From assembly GCA_014656495.1 (NCBI GenBank), contig BNCN01000007.1, positions 124,001 through 188,000 of the forward strand: a stretch of 64,000 bases of DNA, given 5' to 3'. The notes beneath the pieces are model-generated. The model saw only the letters and a program-made list of their open reading frames with translations. It was not told the origin of the DNA and searched no databases. Position numbers and translations under genes: made by a program. This document shows, one piece after another, positions 1-7,690 of this stretch. Every line of letters begins with the position of its first letter. Within the stretch, counting starts at the first letter, position 1. This stretch comes from Comamonas sp. KCTC 72670 (GTDB lineage: Bacteria; Myxococcota; Myxococcia; Myxococcales; Myxococcaceae).

Positions 1-1
1 C

Positions 2-946
2 TCCACGGCGGTGCCGCCGCAGCACCTGGGCCGGGCCAACGGGCTCGTACAGGTCGGACTCGCCTTCTCCCAGCTCATGGCCCCCATGCTGAGCGCCACG
101 CTCATCGAGCTCATCGAGCTCAAGGGCATCCTCATCATCGACGCGACCACCCTCGCGCTCGGCACGCTGCCGCTGCTGCTGGCGCGCATCCCCCGGGAGC
201 ACCTCGTGTCCTCGTCGAGCGAGGAGCGGCCCTCACTGCTGGCGTCCATCCGCGAGGGCGGAGTGTACCTGCGCACCACGCCGGGGCTGCTGGCGCTCAT
301 CGGGTTCCTCGCGGCCAGCAACTTCATCACCGGCACCGTCGAGGTCCTCGTCACGCCGCTCGTCCTCTCCTTCGCGGACGTCCGGACGCTGGGCGCGCTC
401 ACCACGGCGGGCGGCCTGGGCATGCTAGCGGGCAGCCTGGTCATCAGCGCCTGGGGCGGCCCCAAGCGGCTGGTGAACGGCGTGCTCGGCTTCCAGTTCA
501 CCTGCGGCCTCGCGCTCATCTGCGTCGGCCTGGCCCTGTCCATCCCCGTCCTGGCCTGCGTCGCCTTCGCGTTCTTCTTCGGCCTGCCCATCATCAACGG
601 CTCCAGCCAGGCCATCCTCCAGCGCACCGTGCCGCTGGCGATGCGCGGCCGCGTCTTCGCCGTCACCAGCACCATCACCGGCGCCATGCTGCCGCTGGCG
701 TACACCGTCGCCGGCCCGCTCGCGGACCACGTGTTCGAGCCGGCCATGGCCACCGGCGGCAGGCTGGCGCCCCTGCTGGGCACCTTCTTCGGAGAGGGCC
801 CGGGCCGAGGCATCGCCTTGATGTTCTTCATCGCGGGAGCCCTGACGCTCGTCGTGACGCTGCTGTCCACGCTCTACCGCCCACTGCGCGAGCTGGAGGC
901 CCAACCGCAGGAGGCGCCTTCCGCCGAACCCGCGGTGAGCCCCTGA
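2..946 (+). CDS. MFS-family exporter, C-terminal part (5' end outside window)
   Basis: The open frame is already running at the left edge, so this is a 3' fragment of about 314 residues. It encodes a series of hydrophobic helices separated by short loops, with an SRTxxG-like turn replaced by the loop around QHLGRANGLVQVG. That loop and the helix FSQLMAPMLSATLIELI resemble the middle of MFS_3 exporters of the EntS type. Roughly seven membrane segments remain, followed by a short Pro/Glu-rich cytoplasmic tail. Proton-driven export of a small hydrophobic compound is the family role, but the substrate cannot be read from the sequence. It lies 42 bp upstream of a fatty acyl-AMP ligase on the same strand, so co-transcription with a lipid or lipopeptide gene is possible. 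The family call is fairly firm; the substrate is unknown. Confidence 0.75.
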   Translation, partial: STAVPPQHLGRANGLVQVGLAFSQLMAPMLSATLIELIELKGILIIDATTLALGTLPLLLARIPREHLVSSSSEERPSLLASIREGGVYLRTTPGLLALIGFLAASNFITGTVEVLVTPLVLSFADVRTLGALTTAGGLGMLAGSLVISAWGGPKRLVNGVLGFQFTCGLALICVGLALSIPVLACVAFAFFFGLPIINGSSQAILQRTVPLAMRGRVFAVTSTITGAMLPLAYTVAGPLADHVFEPAMATGGRLAPLLGTFFGEGPGRGIALMFFIAGALTLVVTLLSTLYRPLRELEAQPQEAPSAEPAVSP

Positions 947-988
947 CGCCCCACCCCCTTTCGACAAGACACACCCAGGAGACCCGCC

Positions 989-2734
989 GTGCTGAGTCCC
1001 AGCCGTTCCTTGCAGACCCTGACCGACGTGCTGCGCTGGCGTGCCTCGAATCAGACCGAGGCCCGCGCGTACACCTTCCTCGAGGACGGTGAGAACCAGG
1101 AGACCGTCTGGACCTATGGAGAGATGGATCGCCGCGCCCGCGCCATCGGCGCCGCGCTCCAGGAGCACAAGGGCGCCGGAGAACGGGCCCTGCTGCTCTA
1201 CCCGCCCGGACTGGACTACATCGCCGCGTTCTACGGCAGCCTGTACGCGGGCGTCACCGCGGTGCCGGCCTATCCCCCCACGCAGCTCCAGGCCGTCAGC
1301 CGCATCCTCGCCATCCTCCAGGACGCGAAGCCCCGCTTCGCGCTCACCACGCGCGAAATCCTGGAGAGCGTCCAGGCGATGGCCGAGGCCTATCCCGTGT
1401 TGAAGGACATCCGCTGGATTGCAACGGACGCGCTGGAGGAGGGCCTGGAGGACGGCTGGAAGCGCCCCGCCATCACCGGTGATTCCCTGGCCTTCCTCCA
1501 GTACACCTCCGGCTCCACCTCGACGCCCAAGGGCGTCATGGTGCTGCACCGGAACCTGATGTCCAACGAGGGGATGATTCAGCAGGGCTTCAGCCACTCC
1601 GAAGAGACCACCGTCTGTGGCTGGCTGCCGCTCTACCACGACATGGGGCTCATCGGCATCGTGCTCCAGTCCATGTACCTGGGCTCCCACGCCGTCGTGA
1701 TGTCGCCGTGGGCCTTCCTGCAGCGCCCCATCCGTTGGCTGTCCGCCATCACGAAGTACCGGGTATCGACGAGCGGCGGTCCCAACTTCGGCTACGCGCT
1801 CTGCACGCGGAAGGTGAAGCCCGAGCAGCTCGCGTCGCTGGACCTGAGCTCGTGGCGCGTCGCGTTCAACGGCGCCGAGCCCGTGCGCGCGGACACGCTG
1901 GAGCAGTTCGCGAAGACCTTCGCCCCCGCGGGCTTCCGGCCGGAGGCCTTCTATCCCTGCTTCGGCCTGGCGGAGGCGACGCTGTTCGTCTCGGGTGGCG
2001 TCGTCTCGGACCTGCCGCGCACCCTCACCGTGGAGGCGACGACCCTCGAGCAGAACCGCGCCGTGCCGACCCAGCCAGGCCCCCACGCGCGGACGCTCGT
2101 GAGCTCCGGGCGGAGCTGGGGCGACAGCCTCATTCGCATCGTGAAGCCGGATACGCTGGTGGCGTGCGCGCCGGGCGAGGTGGGTGAAATCTGGACCGCC
2201 GGCCCCCACGTCACCCATGGCTACTGGGGCCGCGAGGCGTCGAACGCGGAGACCTTCCAGGCCCGCATCCAGGGCAGCGAGGAAGGCCCCTTCCTGCGCA
2301 CCGGCGACCTGGGCTTCATGGTGGACGGCGAGGTGTACGTCACCGGCCGCATCAAGGACCTCATCATCGTCGACGGCCGCAACCACTACCCGCAGGACCT
2401 CGAGCTGACCGCGGAGAGCCAGCACGAAGCCTTGCGCCCGGGCTGCTCCGTGGCGTTCTCCGTGGACCACCCCGAGGGCGAGCAGTTGGTCGTGCTGGTG
2501 GAGGTCAGCGCCCGCTACTCGGCGTCGGAGAGTGGCGCGGAGCCGAACACGCTGGCTCCGGCCCAGCTCCAGAAGAAGATTCGCCAGGCCGTGGCCGCGG
2601 CCCACTCCGTGGAAGTCCACGACGTGGTCCTGCTCCAGCAGGGCGAGGTCCTCAAGACGTCCAGCGGCAAGGTCCAGCGTCGCGCCTGCAAGGCGAAGTA
2701 CCAGGACGGCAGCCTCCAGCGCTGGCCGGAGTAG
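989..2734 (+). CDS. Fatty acyl-AMP ligase (FAAL) of the ANL superfamily
   Basis: This 581-residue protein would adenylate a free fatty acid and pass it to an acyl carrier protein, as FAALs do at the start of lipopeptide or polyketide assembly. The phosphate-binding A3 motif YTSGSTSTPKG lies near residues 171-181. The catalytic-core motif TGDLGF and the hinge GRIKDLIIVDGRNHYPQD are typical of FAAL rather than of acyl-CoA ligases. The GTG start has an AGGAGA ribosome site 7-13 bases upstream. No carrier protein or synthase domain is fused or adjacent here, so its partner must lie elsewhere or upstream of the window. The preceding MFS gene may export the product. The fold and chemistry are well supported; the pathway is not known. 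Confidence 0.9.
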   Translation: MLSPSRSLQTLTDVLRWRASNQTEARAYTFLEDGENQETVWTYGEMDRRARAIGAALQEHKGAGERALLLYPPGLDYIAAFYGSLYAGVTAVPAYPPTQLQAVSRILAILQDAKPRFALTTREILESVQAMAEAYPVLKDIRWIATDALEEGLEDGWKRPAITGDSLAFLQYTSGSTSTPKGVMVLHRNLMSNEGMIQQGFSHSEETTVCGWLPLYHDMGLIGIVLQSMYLGSHAVVMSPWAFLQRPIRWLSAITKYRVSTSGGPNFGYALCTRKVKPEQLASLDLSSWRVAFNGAEPVRADTLEQFAKTFAPAGFRPEAFYPCFGLAEATLFVSGGVVSDLPRTLTVEATTLEQNRAVPTQPGPHARTLVSSGRSWGDSLIRIVKPDTLVACAPGEVGEIWTAGPHVTHGYWGREASNAETFQARIQGSEEGPFLRTGDLGFMVDGEVYVTGRIKDLIIVDGRNHYPQDLELTAESQHEALRPGCSVAFSVDHPEGEQLVVLVEVSARYSASESGAEPNTLAPAQLQKKIRQAVAAAHSVEVHDVVLLQQGEVLKTSSGKVQRRACKAKYQDGSLQRWPE

Positions 2735-2761
2735 CCGCGGCCTCTCGTCGCTCGGCCCTCG

Positions 2762-3091
2762 CTACCGCCGGGGGCCGAGCACGATGATGGCCATGCCCAG
2801 GAGGGCGACGGACGCCCCCACGAGGTCCCACGTCGTGGGCCGCTCCCCCTCCACGAGCCACAGCCAGACGAGGGCCACGGCGATGTACACGCCGCCGTAG
2901 GCCGCGTAGGTGCGCGCCGCGCCTGTTGGATGCAACGTCAGCAGCCACGCGAAGGCAGCGAGGCTCACCACCGCGGGCACGAGCAGCCACGGCGACTTGC
3001 CCTGCCGCAGCCAGAGGTACGGCAGGTAGCAGCCCACGACCTCCGCGATGGCGGTGAGGACGAAGAGCCCGAAGGCGTACAGCAGGTGCAC
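2762..3091 (-). CDS. YnfA/UPF0060-family four-helix membrane protein
   Basis: The protein has 109 residues, the usual length for this family, and is almost entirely four hydrophobic helices. The pattern [17 protein letters not shown] and the later [16 protein letters not shown] match UPF0060/YnfA proteins, which are related to small multidrug resistance transporters. The frame is open for longer upstream, but the GTG at 3091 has an AGGAGA site nine bases before it and gives the family's normal N-terminus, so I chose it. It converges on the FAAL gene and is divergent from the AsmA-like gene. Some YnfA proteins contribute to efflux of cationic compounds; whether this one does is inference. Confidence 0.85.
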   Translation of the reverse strand: MHLLYAFGLFVLTAIAEVVGCYLPYLWLRQGKSPWLLVPAVVSLAAFAWLLTLHPTGAARTYAAYGGVYIAVALVWLWLVEGERPTTWDLVGASVALLGMAIIVLGPRR

Positions 3092-3364
3092 GATGCGAAG
3101 TCTCCTGGCAGCGGGGCGAGCGGGTATCCAGGCCCAACCGCCAAGGCAGCCTTCCACCCCTCCGCGCCGATTCCCAGCCAAGAGATGGGCGGTCCGCATG
3201 GGCTCACCCGCGGACACTCGGGCCGCGAATACGCCTGCTTGCCACGCTGACACCTTGTGCGCGCGGGGCGGGTGAGGCATCCCGAGGGTGGCGGGAGACA
3301 GCACCCGCGCATCCTGGGAGCGGCTCCCATCGCGCCCCCTGGTTCATTCACCGGGTACCGCGAC

Positions 3365-5185
3365 ATGACGCTCTTCCCGCCGCCAGAGGTCCAGGACGCA
3401 GCCCCTCGTCAGAAGCGGTGGCGGCGCGCCGCGCTGTGGGGTCTGGGCTTCGTCCTGCTCCTGGAAGTCGCCCTCAACGTGGCGCTCAACGTGGGCGCGG
3501 TCCAGACCCTCATGGCCCGGTCGACGAGCCGCACCGAGCTCACCTGGAAGCGTGCGTGGTGGCTCTGGCCCTTCGGCCAACTCCACCTGAGCGGCTTCAC
3601 CCTGACGCAGCAGAACAAGCATCAGTGGTGGCAGGTGAACATGGACACGTTGGACGCGAACGTGTCGCTGACCGCCCTGCTGCGCAAGCGCGTGGACGTC
3701 CAGCGCATCGACGGCAAGGGCGCGAAGTTCCGCATCGAGCCGTCCTACGGCATCGAGGATGAGCCCCCGCCGGGCCCTGACTATCAACCGTGGGTCATCC
3801 AATTGGCGGACGTCACGGTGCACGAGGTCCGCGAGCTGAACTTCGGCCGCGTCCGCTTCGTGGGAGACCTGGACGTCCAGGGTCTGCTGGACATCAAGGG
3901 GCGCGACCACGTCCACGTCGAGACGCCCGCCATCCGCGTCAACACGGGCTTCATGGAGGTTGACATGAAGCCGGTGACGCGGCTGGAGCGACTGGAGGCC
4001 ACAGCCCAGCTCGACGTTCCCTTCACCGAGGAGAAGGGCTGGGACCTCTCCCAGGCCCTCAGCGCGCGGATTCAGGGTGAGCTGGAGTTGCTTCCGCTGG
4101 ACTGGCTGAACGAGCACCTGGGCACGCGGTCCGCCGTGTCGCTGCGCGGCGGAGGCGGCAAGCTGGACCTGGACCTCCGGCTCCAGGAGAACGCCGTGGC
4201 GAGTGGCACCCGCATCAAGGCCGCGGGCGCGGAGCTGGACGTGCGGGCCGGTCCCATCCGCGCCCGAGCCCCCTGGCGCGTCGAGGCCTCGATGGAAGCG
4301 GCCCGCACCGACGTGCGACAGGCGAAGCTTCGGCTCGCGCTCGCCCCCGTGCGCGTCTCAGGCCCCGAGGGCACGGGCGCGGAGGTGCCTGAAATCATCC
4401 TCACCCTCCTCGCGACTCGGAGCACTGGGCAGTCGGATTGGGAGGTGGAACCGGACCTGCGCGTGGCGAAGAGCCGGCCCGTGGACTTGAAGATGCTCAA
4501 TCCGTGGCTGGCCCGGACGATTGAAATCGAATCAGGGTCCATGACGGTGCAGAGCCAGGAGCGGACGAAGGCCTCGAAGCCCCGGGATTCGCTGCGGCTC
4601 AGCGTGGACTCCGACCTGGTGACGGGACGGATGGGCGACATCAAGGTCCTGCTCCGCGCGGAGGCGGACGTGGATGCCCGCAACCTGTCATGGGACACGA
4701 AGTCCCTGTCGCTGACGGGGACGACGGTGCGCCTGAGCAATGTCTCCACGAACGGGCCCGTGCCCATCCGCGCCTGGAGCGGCGTGTTCACCCTGCCCCA
4801 GGCTCGGTTGTCGCTGTCTCCCACGGTGCTGTCGGCGCGGTTCGCCAGCAAGCTCACGGACACACAGCCCATCGTCGCCCTGCTCACCTCGGCCAAGAAC
4901 CTGCCCGCGTTCCTGACCTCCGTGCTCAACATCCGGAACGTCTCCATCACCGGCCGCGTGCAGGTCGACGAACAGGGGCTGCAGTTGCGTGAGCTGAAGG
5001 CGGACGGTGAGAACTTCTCCCTGGAAGGCCACCTGGACCTCGTTCAGGGCCGACTGACGGGCGCGCTCCTGGCGAAGCTGGGCATCGTCACTGGCGGTAT
5101 CGAGTTCAAACCAGGCGGGCAGAACGTCCACCTGCTGAACGCGAAGCAGTGGTTCGACAAGCAGCCCGCGCCGCCGTTCCGCTGA
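3365..5185 (+). CDS. AsmA/TamB-like membrane-anchored periplasmic protein
   Basis: The start ATG at 3365 gives 606 residues. A basic stretch (RQKRWRR) precedes a single membrane helix at about residues 21-40. The rest is periplasmic and built from repeating short beta-strands with alternating hydrophobic residues, including segments such as LDANVSLTALLRKRVDVQRIDGKGA and a final block EGHLDLVQGRLTGALLAKLGIVTGG. This arrangement resembles the AsmA/DUF748/TamB type of beta-groove protein involved in moving lipids between the inner and outer membranes. I cannot assign it to a specific subfamily. It stands alone between YnfA and the convergent LysR gene, so neighbours do not refine its role. The ribosome site is weak. 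Confidence 0.6.
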   Translation: MTLFPPPEVQDAAPRQKRWRRAALWGLGFVLLLEVALNVALNVGAVQTLMARSTSRTELTWKRAWWLWPFGQLHLSGFTLTQQNKHQWWQVNMDTLDANVSLTALLRKRVDVQRIDGKGAKFRIEPSYGIEDEPPPGPDYQPWVIQLADVTVHEVRELNFGRVRFVGDLDVQGLLDIKGRDHVHVETPAIRVNTGFMEVDMKPVTRLERLEATAQLDVPFTEEKGWDLSQALSARIQGELELLPLDWLNEHLGTRSAVSLRGGGGKLDLDLRLQENAVASGTRIKAAGAELDVRAGPIRARAPWRVEASMEAARTDVRQAKLRLALAPVRVSGPEGTGAEVPEIILTLLATRSTGQSDWEVEPDLRVAKSRPVDLKMLNPWLARTIEIESGSMTVQSQERTKASKPRDSLRLSVDSDLVTGRMGDIKVLLRAEADVDARNLSWDTKSLSLTGTTVRLSNVSTNGPVPIRAWSGVFTLPQARLSLSPTVLSARFASKLTDTQPIVALLTSAKNLPAFLTSVLNIRNVSITGRVQVDEQGLQLRELKADGENFSLEGHLDLVQGRLTGALLAKLGIVTGGIEFKPGGQNVHLLNAKQWFDKQPAPPFR

Positions 5186-5201
5186 CGGCGACGGCGGCGG
5201 C

Positions 5202-6104
5202 TCAGACGGAGACGCCGTGCTGGTGGCGGAAGTAGCTCCGGATGGCGTCGATGGCGTGCCGCGCCTTCGCGGGTTGCCCTGAGCGACGGGGCGTGACAAC
5301 CCAGAGCTGCAACGGGTGCAGGCGCCACTCCGGAAGGAGCACTTCGAGCCGCCCCTGGCGGATGTCGTCCTCCACGTCGACCAGGATGCAGCGTGAGATG
5401 CCCAGCCCCGCCGCGCACATCTGGTGGAGGGTGACTTGATTGTTGGCCGAGTTCTTCGGCACCACGTGCAGGGAGTGGCCCTCCCCCGAGGGCCCCTGCA
5501 ACTCGACGGAGAGGGACCGGCCATCCGACACGGCGGCGAGCCAGTCGTATCCGGGCAGTTCGCTCGGCGCGCGGGGCCGCCCGGCGCGCTTGAGGTAGTC
5601 AGGCGAGGCGCACAGGGCCAGATGCACGAAGCACAGCGGCTGCGCCACCCAGGAGGAGTCCGCCAGCTTGCCCGCGCGCAAGGCCACGTCGATGCGCTCG
5701 TCGATGAGGTCGACCATGCCGTCATCCGCTTCGAGGCGCAGCTTCAGGTTCGGGTGCTTCGCGAGCAGCGGCGCCAAGGCGGGCGCGACATACCGCGCGA
5801 GCCCCAACGGGAGGGAGATCCGCAGCTCACCCGCGGGCGTGTCACGCGCGAGCGAGAGCTGTTCACGCGCGCGCTCGGCCACCTCCACCAGCTCCCGGCA
5901 GTGTGAAGCGAAGCGCGCCCCTGCGTCCGTGAGGGTGAGCTTCCGGTTCGAGCGCCGCACGAGGATGACGCCGAAGTCCTCCTCCAGGATGCGGAGCTGC
6001 TGACTGACGGCGGAGGTGCTGATGCGCAGGTGCCGTGCCGCGGCGCTGAGCGAGCCGGCGCGCGCGATTTCGGCGAAGAGCGCCATGCGCTTGAGGTCAT
6101 CCAT
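5202..6104 (-). CDS. LysR-family transcriptional regulator
   Basis: The protein has 300 residues, the standard LysR length. The N-terminal winged helix-turn-helix includes FAEIARAGSLSAAARHLRISTSAVSQQLRILEE at about residues 9-42. A LysR substrate-binding domain follows. It is transcribed divergently from the NmrA-family gene, 76 bp away, the classic arrangement in which a LysR protein controls its neighbour from the shared intergenic region. I infer that it regulates that gene, probably in response to a small oxidised or electrophilic compound, but the sequence does not show the ligand. Its 3' end lies only 16 bp from the end of the AsmA-like gene. Confidence 0.92.
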   Translation of the reverse strand: MDDLKRMALFAEIARAGSLSAAARHLRISTSAVSQQLRILEEDFGVILVRRSNRKLTLTDAGARFASHCRELVEVAERAREQLSLARDTPAGELRISLPLGLARYVAPALAPLLAKHPNLKLRLEADDGMVDLIDERIDVALRAGKLADSSWVAQPLCFVHLALCASPDYLKRAGRPRAPSELPGYDWLAAVSDGRSLSVELQGPSGEGHSLHVVPKNSANNQVTLHQMCAAGLGISRCILVDVEDDIRQGRLEVLLPEWRLHPLQLWVVTPRRSGQPAKARHAIDAIRSYFRHQHGVSV

Positions 6105-6180
6105 GTTGAAGCGCAGCTTAAAGTTGATTCGCGACGGCGGCGACTGCCGTGAAAGGCGTCATCTCCGTACTTTGACGGGC

Positions 6181-7014
6181 ATGACAACTCAACACATCGC
6201 AGTGTTCGGAGCGACTGGCACCGTGGGTTCGCTCCTGGTTCCCCACCTCGTGAAGCAGGGCCATCAGGTCAGGGCCCTCTCGCGAAAGGCCACCGCCCTC
6301 CCGAGCGCGGAGGCTGTCCGCTTCGACTACACGCAGCCCGAGCAGCTCCCCGCCGTGCTGGAGGGCGTCACCGCCGCGTACCTCATCATGCCCGCGGACA
6401 GCGTCGAGGTCCTCGCGTACCTGAGCCCCGTCATCCGGGCGGCCGCCGAGCGCGGCGTGAAGCTGGTCCTCCAGTCGGCCATGGGCACGGAGGCGGAGGA
6501 GGCCAGCCCGTATCGTCAGGTGGAGTTGCAAGTGGAGCGCTCAGGCGTCCCCTTCGTCATCCTCCGGCCCAACTGGTTCGCGGACAACTTCCACCTCATG
6601 TGGAGCCAGGACGTCCAGGCCGGGGAGCTCCCGCTGCCTGCGGGCACGGGAAGGACGAGCTTCATCGACGCGCGGGACATCGCGGAAGCCGCCGCGATGG
6701 CGCTCACCACGAACCGCTTCGATGGACAGGCCCTGACGCTCACGGGCCCGCGGGCGTTGGGGTTCGACGAAGCCGCGGCCATCGCCTCGCGGGCCACCGG
6801 CAAGCCCTTGGAGTACGTCGCGCTCACCGAGGAGGCGTTCATTCAGCGCATGCGTGGCTTCGGGTTCGACGCGCCCTACGCCGAGATGCTCGCCGCGCTC
6901 TTCGCCGCCGTCCGCGAGCAGGGGTCCGCGCCCGTCACCGACGCGGTTTCAGTGATGACGGGTCACCCGGCACGCTCCTTTGAGCGCTATGCCGAAGACC
7001 GGCTGAAGGCATAG
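6181..7014 (+). CDS. NmrA-like NAD(P)-binding oxidoreductase
   Basis: The 277-residue protein starts with a Rossmann fold: the dinucleotide-binding motif GATGTVGS is at about residues 10-17 and is followed by the basic loop ALSRK, which suggests NADPH preference. The body resembles NmrA/QOR2-type atypical short-chain dehydrogenases, which act either as redox sensors or as quinone or aldehyde reductases. The motif VILRPNWFADNFHLMW is typical of the family and replaces the usual YxxxK catalytic pair. The ATG lies in the intergenic region shared with the divergent LysR gene, which probably controls it. Its substrate cannot be read from sequence. Confidence 0.88.
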   Translation: MTTQHIAVFGATGTVGSLLVPHLVKQGHQVRALSRKATALPSAEAVRFDYTQPEQLPAVLEGVTAAYLIMPADSVEVLAYLSPVIRAAAERGVKLVLQSAMGTEAEEASPYRQVELQVERSGVPFVILRPNWFADNFHLMWSQDVQAGELPLPAGTGRTSFIDARDIAEAAAMALTTNRFDGQALTLTGPRALGFDEAAAIASRATGKPLEYVALTEEAFIQRMRGFGFDAPYAEMLAALFAAVREQGSAPVTDAVSVMTGHPARSFERYAEDRLKA

Positions 7015-7058
7015 CGAAGGCGGTGGGCCTGGAAACGCCCGCTCCACATGAAGATGCA

Positions 7059-7093
7059 GCCCCTGCCTGGCTTTCATTGCACAGGCAAGGGGC
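7059..7093 (+). terminator. Strong hairpin after the NmrA-like gene
   Basis: GCCCCTGCCTG at 7059-7069 pairs with CAGGCAAGGGGC at 7082-7093, leaving one bulged base and a 12-base loop. No T-run follows, so it may be a T-less terminator or an RNA-stabilising structure that separates the NmrA-like gene from the toxin cassette. Confidence 0.4.
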
Positions 7094-7215
7094 CTGCACC
7101 TCAATCGCCGCCATTCCGCACTTTTCCGAATGCGCGAAAGCCTTCCAGTTTGATTAGGAAAGCCGGCATCCGTCAGACTTTCCCTTTAAACCCCGCGTGC
7201 GAGCGAGGGAATGCC

Positions 7216-7680
7216 ATGGCGAACACGGTCGGCGTCAATAAGATGTCCGTCGTCACCAAGGACTCGAACGGCATCACCGTCGTGTTCCCAGACGTGTGCA
7301 AGACGCCAAGTCCTGGCGGCCCCGTTCCGATTCCCTATCCCAACATCGCGAAGTCCTCGGACACCGCCAAAGGAAGCACAACGGTCTCCGTCGAGGGGAA
7401 TCCCGTGTGTTTGAAGGACTCGAACTTCAGCACCAGCACGGGCGACGAAGCTGGAACCGCAGGTGGCGGTGTCGCCTCCGGTAAGACCAAGGGCAAGGCA
7501 GAGTTCGTGAACTATTCCTTCGACGTGAAATTCGAAGGAAAGAACGTCGCGCGCGCCCTCGATCCCATGCTTCACAACGACAAGAACACGCCTCCAGCAC
7601 CGCTCATTCAGCCACCTGTCATCGCACTTGGCAAAAAGGAAGCGCCCCCCGTCTGCTGGTGCTGCGGCGAGGAGTTTTGA
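7216..7680 (+). CDS. DUF4150 PAAR-like spike-tip protein (type VI secretion)
   Basis: The 154-residue protein is a compact DUF4150/PAAR-like domain. It begins MANTVGVNKMSVVTKDSNG and carries the family's VFPDVCKTPSPGGPVPIPYPNIA block, followed by a second half with GKAEFVNYSFDVKFEGKNVARALDPMLHN. Members of this family cap the VgrG spike of type VI secretion systems and carry effectors. The last residues contain a small cysteine cluster (VCWCCGEEF) that could bind a metal. It opens the toxin cassette and is followed after 10 bp by the HEAT/ketosynthase-like fusion gene. The frame is open upstream, but the ATG at 7216 gives the family N-terminus. No other T6SS structural genes are in the window, so the secretion machine itself must be encoded elsewhere. 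Confidence 0.88.
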   Translation: MANTVGVNKMSVVTKDSNGITVVFPDVCKTPSPGGPVPIPYPNIAKSSDTAKGSTTVSVEGNPVCLKDSNFSTSTGDEAGTAGGGVASGKTKGKAEFVNYSFDVKFEGKNVARALDPMLHNDKNTPPAPLIQPPVIALGKKEAPPVCWCCGEEF

Positions 7681-7690
7681 GCGTCTAGCC

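Noticed and set aside
425..2620. Very long open frame on the minus strand opposite the MFS and FAAL genes
   Set aside because: It is an antisense shadow of GC-rich genes: it has no ribosome site, no recognisable domain, and its amino-acid composition is dominated by Arg, Gly and Ala.
7066..7082. TGGC...TGCA resembling a sigma-54 promoter before the PAAR gene
   Set aside because: The GG-to-GC distance is two bases too short for sigma-54.
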